DNA from: Mercurialis annua
Lineage: Eukaryota; Streptophyta; Magnoliopsida; Malpighiales; Euphorbiaceae
Length of the DNA stretch: 64,000 nucleotides
Direction: 5' to 3'
NCBI RefSeq assembly: GCF_937616625.2
Contig: NC_065575.1
Location: 27,155,001 to 27,219,000 of the forward strand
Below, piece by piece: positions 1 to 11,705 of this stretch; position 1 is the stretch's first letter, and the number at the start of each line of letters is the position of its first letter. Both the position numbers and the translations under genes were made by a program. The notes beneath the pieces were generated by a model, which was not told where the DNA came from, ran no database searches, and worked only from the letters and a program-made list of their open reading frames with translations.

Positions 1-82
1 ATCGTTTAAAATTTGGACGCGGATAGATTTTGGACTAAATTGAAACTTTCGAAACGTTTGAAGGACCAAAGTGCAAATTAGC

Positions 83-84
<2 letters not shown>

Positions 85-123
<39 letters not shown>
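85..123 (+). promoter_or_regulatory. TA microsatellite ending in TATATAAG, candidate TATA region
   Basis: An uninterrupted TA run of about 38 bp ends in TATATAAG and is followed by a pyrimidine-rich stretch (about 150-200) typical of plant transcription starts. The equivalent tract in the 3' LTR (7345-7365) is only about 20 bp. Promoter function is inferred from position and sequence only. Confidence 0.45.
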
Positions 124-460
124 AAATGAGATGGAGAAAGATCCAGATACTCTCATCTCCTTCCTCAATTCATTTCTTTCTCTCTCGCTTCGTTCTCGAC
201 AGTTCGTTACGCGGTTTCCGTTTCTTGTCCGTTTCCGACGTTTAATAGCTCAAAACGATCGTATTTCAGTGGCGTATCACGGTAAGCTTGACGTTTTCTC
301 GTTTAAACAGATATATTTTTAGTTATATCGATTCAAAGTTTTGTGCCACGAAACGATTATATCGTTTTAATCGATATTAGAATTGAATTATAGTGTTTTA
401 GGGTTAGATTACGTGTTATACGTGTGTTTGGAGCGTTTTGGATCGAAAGCACGTCAGAAA

Positions 461-600
461 AGTCCGAAAATTGGTCTTCGGGGCGAGGGGTGCGGCACGC
501 CCGCATAGCGGGGCGTGCGCCCGCATACTATGCGGGCGACGCGCCCGCATACGCAGGGTGGCGTCCGCAGCCCGCACATTGGGGCTTGCGTCCGCGGCCC
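461..600 (+). repeat. GC-rich palindromic block in 5' LTR
   Basis: Strongly GC-rich island of repeated CCCGCATA-type words in an otherwise AT-rich LTR. Contains a perfect 10-bp inverted repeat with a 1-nt spacer at 518-538 (CGCCCGCATA...). The 3' LTR has only 37 bp between the same flanking words (7704-7740), a 103-bp length difference. Likely a hypervariable repeat; function unknown. Confidence 0.8.
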
Positions 601-1161
601 ACACGAGTTGGCGACTCGCCCGCACAATAATTTTTACCGATCGACCTAGTTTTAAGAAAATTTGATGTACGCGCATATCGAGAATTTATATTAATTAATA
701 CTCGATTAAATATCGATTAATTTGAGACGTTAACCTAACGAGGTTAAACGAGAATTGATTTAGAAGTGATATTTTATCCATAAACGAGTTAGATACCGTT
801 TATCGGGATAATCACGCCAGAAGCACGATGGTTAATAAAAGTTCAGTGTGTCGAGTCTCGAATCTAGAGTCAATCTTAGAATAGGATTCTAAAACAAGTC
901 AAATGTTTTAAAAATTGTTTTAGATCCGGCGAGGCAAGAAGCAGCTGGACCAGTAGTTCGGGAAGCTTGACGTTCTAAAGCCCCGACGTATTTTTGGATA
1001 AGCGTTTTCTGTGAGTCTATACAATTTGCTTTTAAAGTATTTATTTAAGTAATTATTTTATATTGCATTATATTTGAACTGCATGTTTTATATGTGAAAT
1101 TTTTATATGAATTGTGCATACGCTTGATTTGAAACCAGTATTGATCCGATGGAACGTGCTA

Positions 1162-1180
1162 CCTATTGAGCGGCAATAGG
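1162..1180 (+). other. LTR hairpin 1 (5' LTR)
   Basis: Perfect 7-bp inverted repeat CCTATTG/CAATAGG with loop AGCGG. The same stem with a different loop occurs in the unrelated-length LTR at 20744-20762, and an identical copy at 8302-8320. Followed by the shared word GTGTGATCACCAGT. Confidence 0.7.
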
Positions 1181-1488
1181 ACTGTGTGATCACCAGTTTT
1201 GATTTGATACAGCTATGAGCTGACTATGATCATGAAATTTGAGATTTGAGGTATAGCTCGATACGAGCGAGCACTCAGCTACGGTGTAGCCTGGAGTCCC
1301 CGTATCTAGTGGGTTGGACCAACCAGTGAGTTGGACTCACAATTTGATATTAATGATTGGGTTGCTTGATCGATTAATTAGTATGTTTGAGGATTAAGGT
1401 TTCAATCGGATCCTGTACTTGGCTGCATATGATTGATTGTTGTTTTATGTTTTATTTGAATACTTATTAGTAAATGTATGAACTCACT

Positions 1489-1508
1489 CAGTATATCCCA
1501 ATATACTG
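1489..1508 (+). other. LTR hairpin 2 (5' LTR)
   Basis: Perfect 8-bp inverted repeat CAGTATAT/ATATACTG with loop CCCA, followed by ACCCCTCAC. The second gypsy family has CAGTATTT/AAATACTG at the homologous place (21156-21175), a compensatory change that keeps the pair. Confidence 0.75.
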
Positions 1509-1922
1509 ACCCCTCACAGATTTTCTTTTAGGATAAAGACGCTTTGAAGCAACGGACTTCTATCCTACTTCCAGAAGTCTTGTGTTTTTGAGTATGTGAA
1601 GAAACAGTACTTTACTCTTAGAGCTGCAGTAGATAAGTATTTTGCGAGTCAGCTTGTAATGTATAGTTTTCTGTAAATATAACTTTAATGTTTTAAAGTT
1701 AATAATGTTTTATGCTAGCAGCGTTTTGATATTTTAGACTGCCAGATGATATGTATGCCTGGCATGTGTGCTTCTGCATGACACGCGTTTATGTATGTCA
1801 TGCATGACGTTTATGTTTCGAGAAAAATTATTTTACGTTTTTATGCTTGCTACGGGTTTCGGAGCAACCACTCCCATTCCCTAGCGCCGGTCTCGGCCCA
1901 TGAGATTGGGTCGTGACAATGT

Positions 1923-1934
1923 TGGTATCAGAGC
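1923..1934 (+). other. Primer-binding site (tRNA-Met initiator)
   Basis: TGGTATCAGAGC lies 4 nt after the LTR end. It is the classical plant PBS, complementary to the 3' end of initiator methionine tRNA, which primes minus-strand DNA synthesis. Confidence 0.93.
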
Positions 1935-2181
1935 ATGGTCCAGTTACCATTGCTTATGTCAGAAGAGTGATTGATTTTCATAGGATTCTACTGCAGCACA
2001 TAGGACTCGAGTCTTGTCCTTGTTACGTATTCATTTGATTTTAAAACTTTCAGCTTTCCCTCTAGGATGTGAGTCTGTCTTATGTGTGTGTTCGCATGTG
2101 ATGAGATGCGCGTTTAATTCGATATGCGTTTGCGATAATATGCGATTATGTGGCTAAGTAACGCTGTTTGTCTTGGTTAGG

Positions 2182-5100
2182 ATGTCTGACCAACGACAAG
2201 AAGAAGAGCGAGCTGCCGCTGCAGCGCGAAATGTAATAGAAGGGGCGCATGACGTCCATCCAGAAGCTCAAGATGAGTCTTCTGTTCAGGGAGGAGGTGG
2301 TGGCCAAGAGGCCCAGGCGCAGGAACCTGGAGTGCAAGCGCAAGCCCAACAACCTAATGTTGTGGGTTTTGATCTGAACAAGTTTCTTACTGGAATTGCG
2401 GCTATGCAAGCCAATCAAGCTGAGGTGCAGAATATGCATCGTGAACAACTACAGCAACAACAGCTACGCAATGTTGCTTTCACTGACCGAGATATCGTCT
2501 TGGCTTATATGCGCCTCAAGCCAACTAAGTTTGACGGCTCAGATGATGCTTTAGATTTTCTCGAAGAAGTAGAACGTAACGCTCAGCGTCTACAAGCTAA
2601 TGAGAGACAGACCATCATTATGGTGGAAATGTCAATGAAAGGACCCGCGAAAGATTGGTTTCAGCAGCACATTTAGCCAACCATGGACACTATGACCTGG
2701 GCTGAATTCGCTAACCACTTTAGAGAATACTTCTTACCATATGCGGTGACGGAGAGTTATCGTAGCCAGTGGTTGACCCTGAGTAGAGGCAATCGGTCTG
2801 TGCAAGAGTTTGTAACGGAGTTTACCAGGGTGAGTAGGTTTGCACCAGACCTGACTGCAGACCCAGTTAGAGTGAACTCGAGATTTGTAGAGGGTCTAGG
2901 AGCTGAATTTGTGAGTCTGACGTCTGATATCGGAAGGACCCTAGTACAACTGATCGATAGCGCTAGGCAAATGGAAGTTTCTCTAATCCGTTTTGGGAAG
3001 ATTCCCGATCCTTCCAATGTTGCGCCTGTGAGGAGTGATGTGTTCCGCAGCGTACAGAGCGCACCTACCCAATCATATGTTAGGAGTCATTCTTGACCCC
3101 CATCACGTCAGCAGAGAAATAAGAGAGCTCGGTATGAAACTAGAGTCAGTACTTCAGGCACCAGATTTAGTGCCAGATCGATGAGTGATATGGGAGGCGG
3201 AGTTCCTTTATGTCTGAATTGTAATAGGAGGCACTACGGCGCGTGCTACATTGCTAGTGGAGCATGTTTTAACTGTGGTCAACGGGGCCATTTTGCTAGA
3301 GATTGTCTGAGGCAGATGCCCCAGGGTTTGATGACTACTGTAGTACAGCCTTCTTATCAGCAGCAGAGGACTGCACATCAGGCAGCGTCAGGATATGATC
3401 AGACAGGAAGTACCTTCACTGGCCAGAGAGGCCGTGGTTATGGAAATCGTGGAGGAAGAAATGGCGGAGGACGCGGTATTGGCCAGAGTTCGCAGGCTGG
3501 CGGGAGTCAGGTTAGGGTCTTTGCACTGAATCCTCAGGAGGCTCAGGCTTCCAATGCTGTGGTGCAAGGTACTTTTCCTATCGCTTCTCAAGACGCACTA
3601 ATTTTATTTGATCCAGGCGCTGTGCATTCTTATGTTTCGCCTAGTTTTGCGAGTAAGCTAGGTGTGCAACCAACGTATCTTAGGAATCCCTTGTCAGTAG
3701 CTACTCCTGTTGGAGAGAGTGTAGAAGTTAGTATCGTTTATCCGTCTTGTCCTGTGAGAGTTCAAGGATGATATTTGTTAGTTGATTTGATTCTACTCGA
3801 GGTATTAGCTTTTGACGTTAGATTAGGAATGGATTGGCTAGCTCAACACTACCCCAATGTGGATTTTCGAAAGAAGACGGTAACGTTTAACACGCATGGA
3901 ATTGAAGCGGTATCAATTCAGGGTGATAAGACGGAATCTTCTACGAGTATTATTTCAGCTATTAAAGCTTGTCGCATGTTAAAGAAGGGATGTCAAGGAT
4001 TCTTACCGATAGTACGAGATGTGGAGAAGAAAAGTGTAAACTTAAGCGACGTACCAGTGGTGTCAGAATATCCAGACGTTTTTCCAGAGGAATTACCTGG
4101 GTTACCCCCAGATCGTGAGATTGAATTTTGTATCGAATTGGCTCCTGGCACAAAGCCGATATCGATACCTCCTTATCGAATGGCGCCAGCAGAGCTCAAA
4201 GAACTTAAGGATCAGTTAGAAGAATTGTTTGATCGCGGATTCATCAGACCGAGTGTTTCCCCATGGGGTGCACCAGTGCTATTCGTGAAAAAGAAGGATG
4301 GATCGCTTCGACTATGTATCGATTATCGACAGCTGAATAAGGTGACGATCAAGAATAAGTATCTGTTACCTAGAATCGACGATTTGTTCGACCAGTTACA
4401 GGGAGCGAAGTACTTTTCTAAGATCGACTTGAGATCAGGCTATCATCAGCTGAAAATTCGTGACGATGATGTACAAAAGACTGCCTTTCGAACTCGATAC
4501 GGTCATTACAAATTTCTTGTTATGTCATTCGGATTGACGAACGCCCCAGCAGCCTTCATGGATTTGATGAATAGAATATTCAAACCATACTTGGATCGGT
4601 TCGTAATTGTGTTTATCGATGCCATTTTGATTTATTCACGTACAGAAGAAGAGCACGCTCAGCATTTGCAGATAGTACTACAGACGCTAAGAGAGCACCA
4701 GCTTTAAGCCAAATTCTCGAAATGTGAATTTTGGCTAACGGAAGTGGCTTTCTTAGGTCATGTGGTTTCACAAAGCGGCATTAAGGTTGACCCAAAGAAG
4801 ATCGAAGTTGTGATAGAATGGAAGCGGCCTGAATCAGTTACAGAAGTTAGAAGTTTCCTTGGTTTAGCGGGATATTACAGACAATTTGTACAAGATTTCT
4901 CGAAGATCGCTGTACCTTTAACGAAATTAACTCAGAAGAATGCGAAATTCAACTGGACGGACCAGTGTGAACTCAGTTTTCTGAAACTGAAAGAGTGTCT
5001 GACGACGGCACCAGTCTTAGCATTACCAGAAGGAGCAGAAGGATTCACAGTTTATTGTGACGCGTCAAGAGTTGGACTAGGATATGTCCTTTTGCAACAT

Positions 5101-7055
5101 GGTCGAGTAATAGTGTACGCGTCGCGACAGCTTAAGAAGCATGAAACGAACTATCCGACGCATGATCTAGAGCTAGCAGCAGTCATTTTTACGCTGAAGA
5201 TTTGGAGACATTACTTATACGGCGCCACGTGCGAGATCTTTACAGATCATAAAAGCTTGAAGTACATTTTCGATCAACGAGAGTTGAACCTCAGACAAAG
5301 GAGATGGATGGAGCTACTAAAAGACTACGATTGTACTATACAATACCATCCAGGCAAGGCCAACGTAGTGGCGGATGCGTTAAGCAGAAAGTCGGCAGGG
5401 AGTCTCGCGCATATTACAACGACATGGCGGAGACCATTAATCAACGAAATTCACACGATGTTTAGCCAAGGAGTAGAGATCGAGATTTCATCTCTCGGAA
5501 ACCTAATGGCTCAGCCAACGATACGATCGACGTTGTTAGATCAGATCAAAGAGTTGCAAGCAGATGACCCTCAATTAAAGTATCTAATTGAGGAAGTTCA
5601 ACAAGGAAAGAGTCAAGATTTCAGTATCGTCAACGGAATACTGAAATACGGCAACCGAATGTGCGTTCCAGATGTGAAAGACTTGAGACAGAAGATCATG
5701 GAAGAGACTCATGGAACGATGTATTGCGTTCATCCTGGTTTCACAAAGATGTACCACGACATCAAGACAACGTATTGGTGGAGCGGAATGAAGAAAGACA
5801 TCGGGGAGTTCGTGACGAAATGTCCAACTTGTCAGCAAGTCAAGTTGGAGCATCAACGACCTTACGGATTTCTTCAACCATTACCCATTCCGGAGTGGAA
5901 GTGGGAGCAAATTACGATGGATTTTGTAGTCGGATTACCCAAGACGCAAAAAGGTTTTGATTCTATCTGGGTAATCGTGGACCGTTTGACGAAGTCAGCA
6001 CACTTCATTCCTATCAAGACGACGTATTCTGCAGCAAAGTTAGCTCAAGAGTACATCGACAAGATCGTGATCCTACACGGAGTCCCCGTGTCAATTGTTT
6101 CAGATAGAGGTTCTGTATTTACCTCTCATTTCTGGAAGAGCTTACAAGACGCGTTAGGAACACGATTAAATTTCAGCACTGCGTTTCACCCTCAGACAGA
6201 CGGTCAGTCTGAGCGGACGATTCAAACGTTAGAATATATGCTTCGACTATGCGTATTAGACTTCGGAGGTAGTTGGGATACGTACCTACTTCTAGTCGAA
6301 TTCGCCTACAACAACAGCTACCACTCGAGCATCGAGATGGCTCCATACGAAGCGTTATACGGGCGTAAATGTCGATCCCCTATCTGTTGGGATGAAGTCG
6401 GTGAAAGGAAGCTCACTGGAGCAAAAATCATCCAGATTACGTCTGAGAAAGTACCGTTAATTAAACAGCGTTTGACTACTGCTTCCAGTCGACAGAAGAG
6501 TTACGCATATCCTAAGAGAAAGGATGTAGAGTTTCAGATCGGAGATTACGTGTTTCTCAAAGTATCACCGATGAAAGGAGTGATTCGTTTTAGAAAGAAG
6601 GGCGAGTTGGCTCCGAGATATGTCGGACCTTATCAAATTGTAGAACGTATAGGCTCAGTCGCCTACAAGCTGGATTTGCCACCAGAGATGTCGCAAGTTC
6701 ATCCTGTCTTCCATATTTTCATGCTACAGAAATATGTACCAGACCCCTCTCGAATAATTCAACCGCAAGTGGTGGATGTGAGCGAGGAACTGACTTACGA
6801 AGAACGGCCAGTGCAGATTGTCGATACACAGATTTGCGAACGAAGAGAATTCCAATGGTGAAAGTTCTTTGGAGAAGTCAATCTGTAGAAAAGTGCACGT
6901 GGGAGACAGAAGAGGATATGAGGCAGAAATACCCATATCTATTTACCCAAGGTACGTGGCTAAATTTTAAATTCGAGGTCGAATTTATTTTAAGAGGGGG
7001 TGAATGTAATACCCCAAAATATTTTAAGGTAATTAAGTCGTGCCACGTGTCGTGA
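2182..7055 (+). pseudogene. Chromovirus gag-pol polyprotein, inactivated
   Basis: The polyprotein starts at ATG 2182 (MSDQRQEEER). One frame runs from gag to integrase, interrupted by in-frame stops at 2674-2676 (TAG), 3094-3096 (TGA), 3769-3771 (TGA) and 4705-4707 (TAA). A single-step frameshift near 6835-6860 puts the last domain in the third frame. Domains: capsid about 2500-3000; CCHC zinc knuckle 3265-3306 (CFNCGQRGHFARDC); protease with DPGA at 3610-3621 instead of the usual D[ST]GA; RT about 4130-5000 with FIDA at 4615-4623 where the family has F[IV]DD; RNase H with YCDAS about 5050; integrase HHCC zinc finger about 5715-5850, then the catalytic D, D, E motifs (TMDF about 5915, SDRG about 6100, SERT about 6210); chromodomain about 6846-6945 (VKVLWR...CTWE). 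The third-frame reading continues 51 bp into the 3' LTR before stopping. Stops 1-3 each fit one C-to-T or G-to-A change. Not functional. Confidence 0.95.
6991..7004 (+). other. Polypurine tract
   Basis: TAAGAGGGGGTGAA lies directly before the TG of the 3' LTR, the standard position of the plus-strand primer. Confidence 0.85.
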
Positions 7056-8301
7056 TTTCCGATAAATTAAATTAAGGAGAATTTAATTTAATTATATCAG
7101 GAATTTAGAATAAATTTTAATAAGTCAATTAGCGGGATTTGAGGAAATAACTTTAAAAATTAATATAAAATAAAATATAAATCCCGTAACGATAATTATT
7201 TCTCCAAAGTCCGCGAAATAATATATTGTATTTGTGGTAAAAGTTTCGAGTTGATCGGAGATCGTTTAAAATTTGGACGCGGATAGATTTTGGACTAAAT
7301 TGAAACTTTCGAAAAGTTTCAAGGAACAAAGTGAAAATTAGCCGATATATATATATATATATAAGAAATGAGATGGAGAAAGATCCAGATACTCTCATCT
7401 CCTTCCTCAATTCATTTCTTTCTCTCTCGCTTCGTTCTCGACGGTTCGTCGCGCGGTTTCCGTTTCTCGTCCGTTTCCGACGTTTAATAGCTCAAAACGA
7501 TCGTATTTCAGTGGCGTATCACGGTAAACTTGACGTTTTCTCGTTTAAACAGATGTATTTTTAATTATATCGATTTAAACTTTTGTGCCACGAAAACGAT
7601 TATATCGTTTTAATCGATATTAGAATTGAATTATAGTGTTTTCGGATTAGATTACGTGTTATACGTGTGTTTGGAGCGTTTTGGATCGAAAGCACGTCGG
7701 AAAAGTCCGCAGCCCGCATACGCGCCCGCATACGCGGCCCACACGAGTCGGCGACTCGCCCGCATAATAATTTTTACCGATCGACCTAGTTTTAAGAAAA
7801 TTTGATGTACGCGCATATCGAGACTTTAGATTAATTAATACTCGATTAAATATCGATTAATTTGAGACGTTAACCTAACGAGGTTAAACGAGAATTGATT
7901 TAGAAGTGATATTTTATCCATAAACGAGTTAGATACCGTTTATCAGGATAATCACGCGAGAAGCACAACGGTTAATGAAAGTTCAGTGTGTCGAGTCTCG
8001 AGTCTAGAGTCAATCTTAGAATAGGATTCTAATAAAAGTCAAATGTTTTAAAAATTGTTTTAGATCCGGCGAGGCAAGAAGCAGCTGGATCAGTAGTTCG
8101 AGAAGCTTGACGTTCTAAAGCCCCGACGTATTTTTGGATAAGCGTTTTCTGTGAGTCTATACAATTTGCTTTTAAAGTATTTATTTAAGTAATTATTTTA
8201 TATTGCTTTATATTTGAACTGCATGTTTTATATGCGAAATTTTTATATGAATTGCGCATACGCTTTATTTGAAACCAGTATTGATCCGATGGAACGTGCT
8301 A

Positions 8302-8320
8302 CCTATTGAGCGGCAATAGG
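8302..8320 (+). other. LTR hairpin 1 (3' LTR)
   Basis: Same CCTATTG/CAATAGG stem and loop as 1162-1180. Confidence 0.7.
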
Positions 8321-8628
8321 ACTGTGTGATCACCAGTTTTGATTTGATACAGCTATGAGCTGACTATGATCATGAAATTTGAGATTTGAGGTATAGTTCG
8401 ATACGAGCGAGCACTCGGCTACGGTGTAGCCTGGAGTACCCGTATCTAGTGGGTTGGACCCACCAGTGAGTTGGACTCACAATTTGATATTAATGATTGG
8501 GTTGCTTGATCGATTAATTAGTATGTTTGATGATTAAGGTTTCAATCGGATCCTTTACTTGGCTGCATATGATTGATTGCCGTTTTATGTTTTATTTGAA
8601 TACTTATTAGTAAATGTATGAACTCACT

Positions 8629-8648
8629 CAGTATATCCTAATATACTG
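8629..8648 (+). other. LTR hairpin 2 (3' LTR)
   Basis: Stem CAGTATAT/ATATACTG as at 1489-1508; the loop is CCTA instead of CCCA, so the one substitution falls in the loop. Confidence 0.75.
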
Positions 8649-9689
8649 ACCCCTCACAGATTTCCTTTCAGGATAAAGACGCTTTGAAGCAACGGACTTC
8701 TATCCTACTTCCAGAAGTCTGTATTTTTGAGTATGTAAAGAAACAGTACTTTACTCTTAGAGCTGCAGGAGATAAGTATTTTGCGAGTCAGCTTGTAATG
8801 TATAGTTTTCTGTAAATATAACTTTACTGGTTTAAAGTTAATAATGTTTTATGCTAACTGCGTTTTGATATTTGAGACCGCCAGATGATATGTATGCATG
8901 GAATGTGTGCTTCTGCATGACACGTGTTTATGTATGTCATGCATGACGTTTATGTTTCGAGAAAAATTATTTTATGTTTTTAGGCTTGCTACGGGTTTCA
9001 GAACAACCACTCCCATTCCCTAGCGCCGGTCTCGGCCCATGAGATTGGGTCGTGACACTAATCTATTTCACTTTTCTCGCACAATTTGAGTAATGTATAC
9101 TAACCATGCTTAGGTAATTGGAATGATGCATTAGAGAGACTTGTGACGCGACATAAGAATGTTAATGAAACGACGCCTTAAAGAGACTTTAGACGCGACA
9201 TACTAATCTAGCGTCATTTTTCACGGACACTTTGCGTAATTTAATCTAACCATGCATAGGTAATGGGACGGACGCGTTAAAGAGACATGACACGCGACAT
9301 ACTAATCTAGCGTCACTTTTCACGCACACTTTGTGTAATATAACCTAATCATGCTTAGGTGTTCGGAACGACGCGTTAAAGAGACTTGTGACTCGACATA
9401 AGCATAGTAATCAGAACAACGCGTTAAGGAGACTTGAGACACGACATAGTAATATACTGTTACTTTTTACGCACACTTTGCCTAATATAACCTAATATGA
9501 TGCTTAGGTAATCGGAACAACGAGTTAAAGAGACTTGAAACGCGACATAGACATCTATCGTCACTTCTTACGCACGCTTTGCGTAACCTAACCGTGCTTA
9601 GGTAATTGGAACGACGCGTTAAATAGATTTGAGACGCGTCATACTAATCTAGCGTCACTTTTCACGCACACATTTCGTAATATAACCTT

Positions 9690-10900
9690 TTCACGCTTAG
9701 GTAATCAGAACGACGCGTTAAAGAAACTTGTGATGCGACATAGTGATCTAGCGTCACTTTTAACGCATACTTTGCGTAGTATAACCAAACAATGCTTAGG
9801 CAATCGGAATGACGCGTTAGAGAGACTTGTGACGTGACATAAGCATGTTATTCGAAACAACGGGTTAAAGACACTTGAGACGCGACAAACTAATCTAGCG
9901 TCACTTTTCACTCACACTTTGCGTAATATACCTAACCATGCTTAGGTAATCGAAACGACGCGTTAATGAGACATGAGACGCGACATACTAATCTATTGTC
10001 ACTTTTAACGCACACTTTGTGTAATATAACCTAACCGTGCTTAGGTAATCGGAACGACGTGTTAAAAAGACTTGAGAAACAACATACCAATCTAACCAAC
10101 ACTTTTTCCGCACTCTTTGCGTAATTTAACCTAACCATGCTTAAGTAATCGGAACTACGCGTCAAAAAGACTTGAGACGCGACATACTAATCTATTTCAC
10201 TTTTCACGCACAATTTGCGTAATATAAACTAACCATGCTTAGGTAATTGGAACGATGCGTTAGAGAGACTTGTGACGCGAAATAAGAATGCTAATGAAAC
10301 GATGCCTTCAAGAGACATTAGATGCGACATACTAATCTAGCGTCATTTTTCACGCACACTTTGCGTAATATAACCGAATCATGATTAGGTAATAGGAAAG
10401 ACGCGTTTGAGAGACTTGTGACGCGACATACAAATCTAGCGTCACTTTTCACGCACACTTTGAATAATATAACCTAACCATTCTTAGGTAATCTGAACGA
10501 CTTGTTAGAGAAACTTGAGACACGACATAAGCATGGTAATTGAAACGACGCGTTAAAGAGAGATGAGACACGACATTCTAATCTCGCTTTACTTTTCACG
10601 CTCATTTCGCGTAATATAACCTATCAATGCTTAGGTAATTGGAACGACGCGTTAGAGAGACTTGCGACGCAACATAAGCATGGCAATCGAACGACGCTTT
10701 AAAAAGAGATGAGACGCGACATACTAATCTAGCGTCACTTTTCACGCACACTTTGCGTAATATAACCTAACCATGCATAAGTAATCGAAACTACGCGTTA
10801 AAGAGACTTGAGACGCGACAAACTAATCTAGCGTCACTTTTCACGCACACTTTGCGTAATATAACCTAACCTTGCTTAGTTAATCGGAACGACGCGTTAG
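9690..10900 (+). repeat. Higher-order satellite segment, copy 1 (about 2016-bp spacing)
   Basis: A run of distinctive variants (CACGCTTAGG start, the word ACCAATCTAACCAACAC at about 10085, the TCTATTTCAC monomer, then TTGAATAATATAACC) repeats in the same order 2016 bp downstream. Confidence 0.8.
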
Positions 10901-11705
10901 AGAGACTTGTAAAGCGACATATGCATGGTAATCGAAACGACGCGTTAAAGAGAGTTCAGACGCGACATACTAATCTAGCGTCACTTTGCACGCACACTTT
11001 GCGTAATATGACCAAACCATGCTTATGTAATCAAAACGATGCGTTAAAGATACTTGAGACGCGACAAACTAATCTACTGTCACTTTTCACGCACACTTTG
11101 TGTTATATAACCTAACCATGCTTAGTTAATCGGAACAACGCGTTAAAGAGACTTGAGACGCAACATACTAATCTAGCGTCACTTTTCACGCACACTTTGC
11201 GTAATATAACCTATGCATGCTTAGGTAATCGGAACAACGCGCTTAAGTGTCTTGTGACGTGACATAGTACTCTACCGTAAATTTTAACGCACACTTTGCG
11301 TAATATAATCTAACCATAATTAGGTAATCGGAATGACGCGTTAAAGAGACTTGTGAGGCGACATAAGCATGGTATTAGAAACGACGCGTTACTAAGACTT
11401 GAGACGCGACATACTAATCTAGCGTCACTTTTCACTCACACTTTAGGTAATATAACCTAACCATTCTAAGGTAATCGGAACAATGCGTTAAAGAGACTTG
11501 TGATGCGATGTAGTAATCTAGCTTCACTTTTAACTCAAACTTTCCATAATATAAACTAAATATGCTTAGGTAATTGGAACGCCGCGTTAGAGAGACTTTT
11601 GATGCGTCTTAAACATGGTAATCGAAATGACATGTTAAAGAGACTTGAGATGCGACATACTAATTTAGATTCACGTTTCACGCACACTTTGCATAATAAA
11701 ACCTA

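Larger units (their letters stand above)
1..1918 (+). repeat. 5' LTR of chromovirus, partial at window start
   Basis: Collinear with 7261-9057 and ending TGACA at 1918 directly before the PBS. Compared with the 3' LTR it has a longer TA tract and about 103 bp of extra GC-rich palindromic sequence around 461-600. It contains the presumed promoter, two small hairpins and the processing region; short ORFs here have no coding support. Confidence 0.95.
1..9057 (+). mobile_element. Ty3/gypsy chromovirus (Del/Tekay-like), 5' end outside window
   Basis: LTR retrotransposon in the order 5' LTR, initiator-Met PBS, gag-PR-RT-RNaseH-IN-chromodomain, polypurine tract, 3' LTR. Position 1 aligns with 7261 in the 3' LTR, so about 256 bp of the 5' LTR lie outside the window. 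The 3' LTR ends TGACA at 9057 and satellite resumes at once with CTAAT, so the insertion split a monomer at GACATA/CTAAT; the matching 5' target copy cannot be seen. Domain order (IN after RNase H) is Ty3/gypsy, and the C-terminal chromodomain makes it a chromovirus. The polyprotein carries stops, a frameshift and a changed RT catalytic residue, so this copy cannot encode its own transposition. LTRs differ by roughly 45 substitutions over about 1317 aligned bases (eyeballed). Confidence 0.96.
7005..9057 (+). repeat. 3' LTR of chromovirus (2053 bp)
   Basis: Starts TGTAATACCCC after the polypurine tract and ends GTGACA. Full length, so it defines the LTR of the family. It carries the short TA tract (7345-7365), the collapsed GC-rich block (7704-7740) and both hairpins (8302-8320, 8629-8648). 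Confidence 0.96.

Noticed and set aside
416..676. Overlapping ORFs on both strands in the LTR GC-rich block
   Set aside because: They exist only because GC-rich repeats lack stops; the 3' LTR lacks most of the block.
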